DNA of 64,000 bases from NCBI GenBank assembly GCA_900769875.1, contig CAAGII010000069.1, positions 1 to 64,000 of the forward strand. Reading direction: 5' to 3'. The notes under the pieces are model-generated. The model was not told the origin of the DNA, did no database searches, and saw nothing but the letters and a program-made list of their open reading frames with translations. The stretch comes from Clostridia bacterium (GTDB lineage Bacteria > Bacillota > Clostridia > Christensenellales > Aristaeellaceae). Positions within the stretch are counted from its first letter, which is position 1; every line of letters begins with the position of its first letter. Shown here in pieces: positions 63,960-64,000 of the stretch. Both the position numbers and the translations under genes were made by a program.

Positions 63960-64000
63960 GGCCCTGCCTCCTTTTCACGGGCTTTGCGGCGGCGGTTTGT

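Overview
The window looks like a chromosomal segment of a GC-rich, monoderm, gut-type member of the Clostridia (perhaps Christensenellales-like; that placement is inference). Supporting signs are strong AGGAGG-type ribosome sites, sigma-A promoters (TTGACA/TATAAT, 17 bp spacing), lipobox lipoproteins, many glycan-active enzymes and hybrid histidine kinases, and lone NrdR and PBP/FtsW genes of Firmicutes type. I see no rRNA, tRNA, CRISPR array, intact insertion sequence or prophage.

Layout. 1-4384 (minus): an Ig-like lipoprotein and a secreted GH3 beta-glucosidase with swapped domain order. 4643-6676 (minus): a LytTR response regulator and its GHKL histidine kinase. 7358-11994 (plus): a hybrid histidine kinase and a substrate-binding lipoprotein that carries a 5'-nucleotidase-C-like tail. 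12060-12745: decayed genes (CFI-box-type and RidA). 12815-20540 (minus): an oligopeptide ABC operon, oppA-B-C-D-F plus a small membrane protein. Its OppC carries a seven-blade RCC1 propeller and its OppF carries a long coiled-coil insertion. 21083-25375: a 1430-residue PocR hybrid kinase with six tandem PAS-like modules of constant length. 25749-30089: a second lipoprotein plus hybrid-kinase pair. 30195-34074: a zinc-ribbon gene, then a MerR-controlled operon with a chimeric ABC-transporter remnant and a UvrA-like ATPase.

34225-49001 (plus) is a sugar-use block. It holds a glycerate kinase, an ABC sugar importer (binding protein and two permeases), a two-component system, an aldo/keto reductase, a GH2 enzyme, an FAD oxidoreductase, a beta-helix protein and a 2-hydroxyacid dehydrogenase. 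None of its enzymes has a signal peptide, so it probably imports a small glycoside and degrades it in the cytoplasm. 49076-51484 has divergent genes for a LytTR-PAS regulator and a MATE exporter. 51583-60377 (minus) runs GT2, HerA-like ATPase, DnaQ-like exonuclease, GH3 and LacZ. 60629-63959 has nrdR, then convergent PBP and FtsW/RodA genes.

The least ordinary item is the decorated Opp transporter: one operon puts a beta-propeller on the outside of a permease, a ~185-residue coiled coil inside an ATPase, and adds an unanchored binding protein and a tail-anchored small protein. Binding proteins next to kinases have lipoboxes, while those next to permeases do not.
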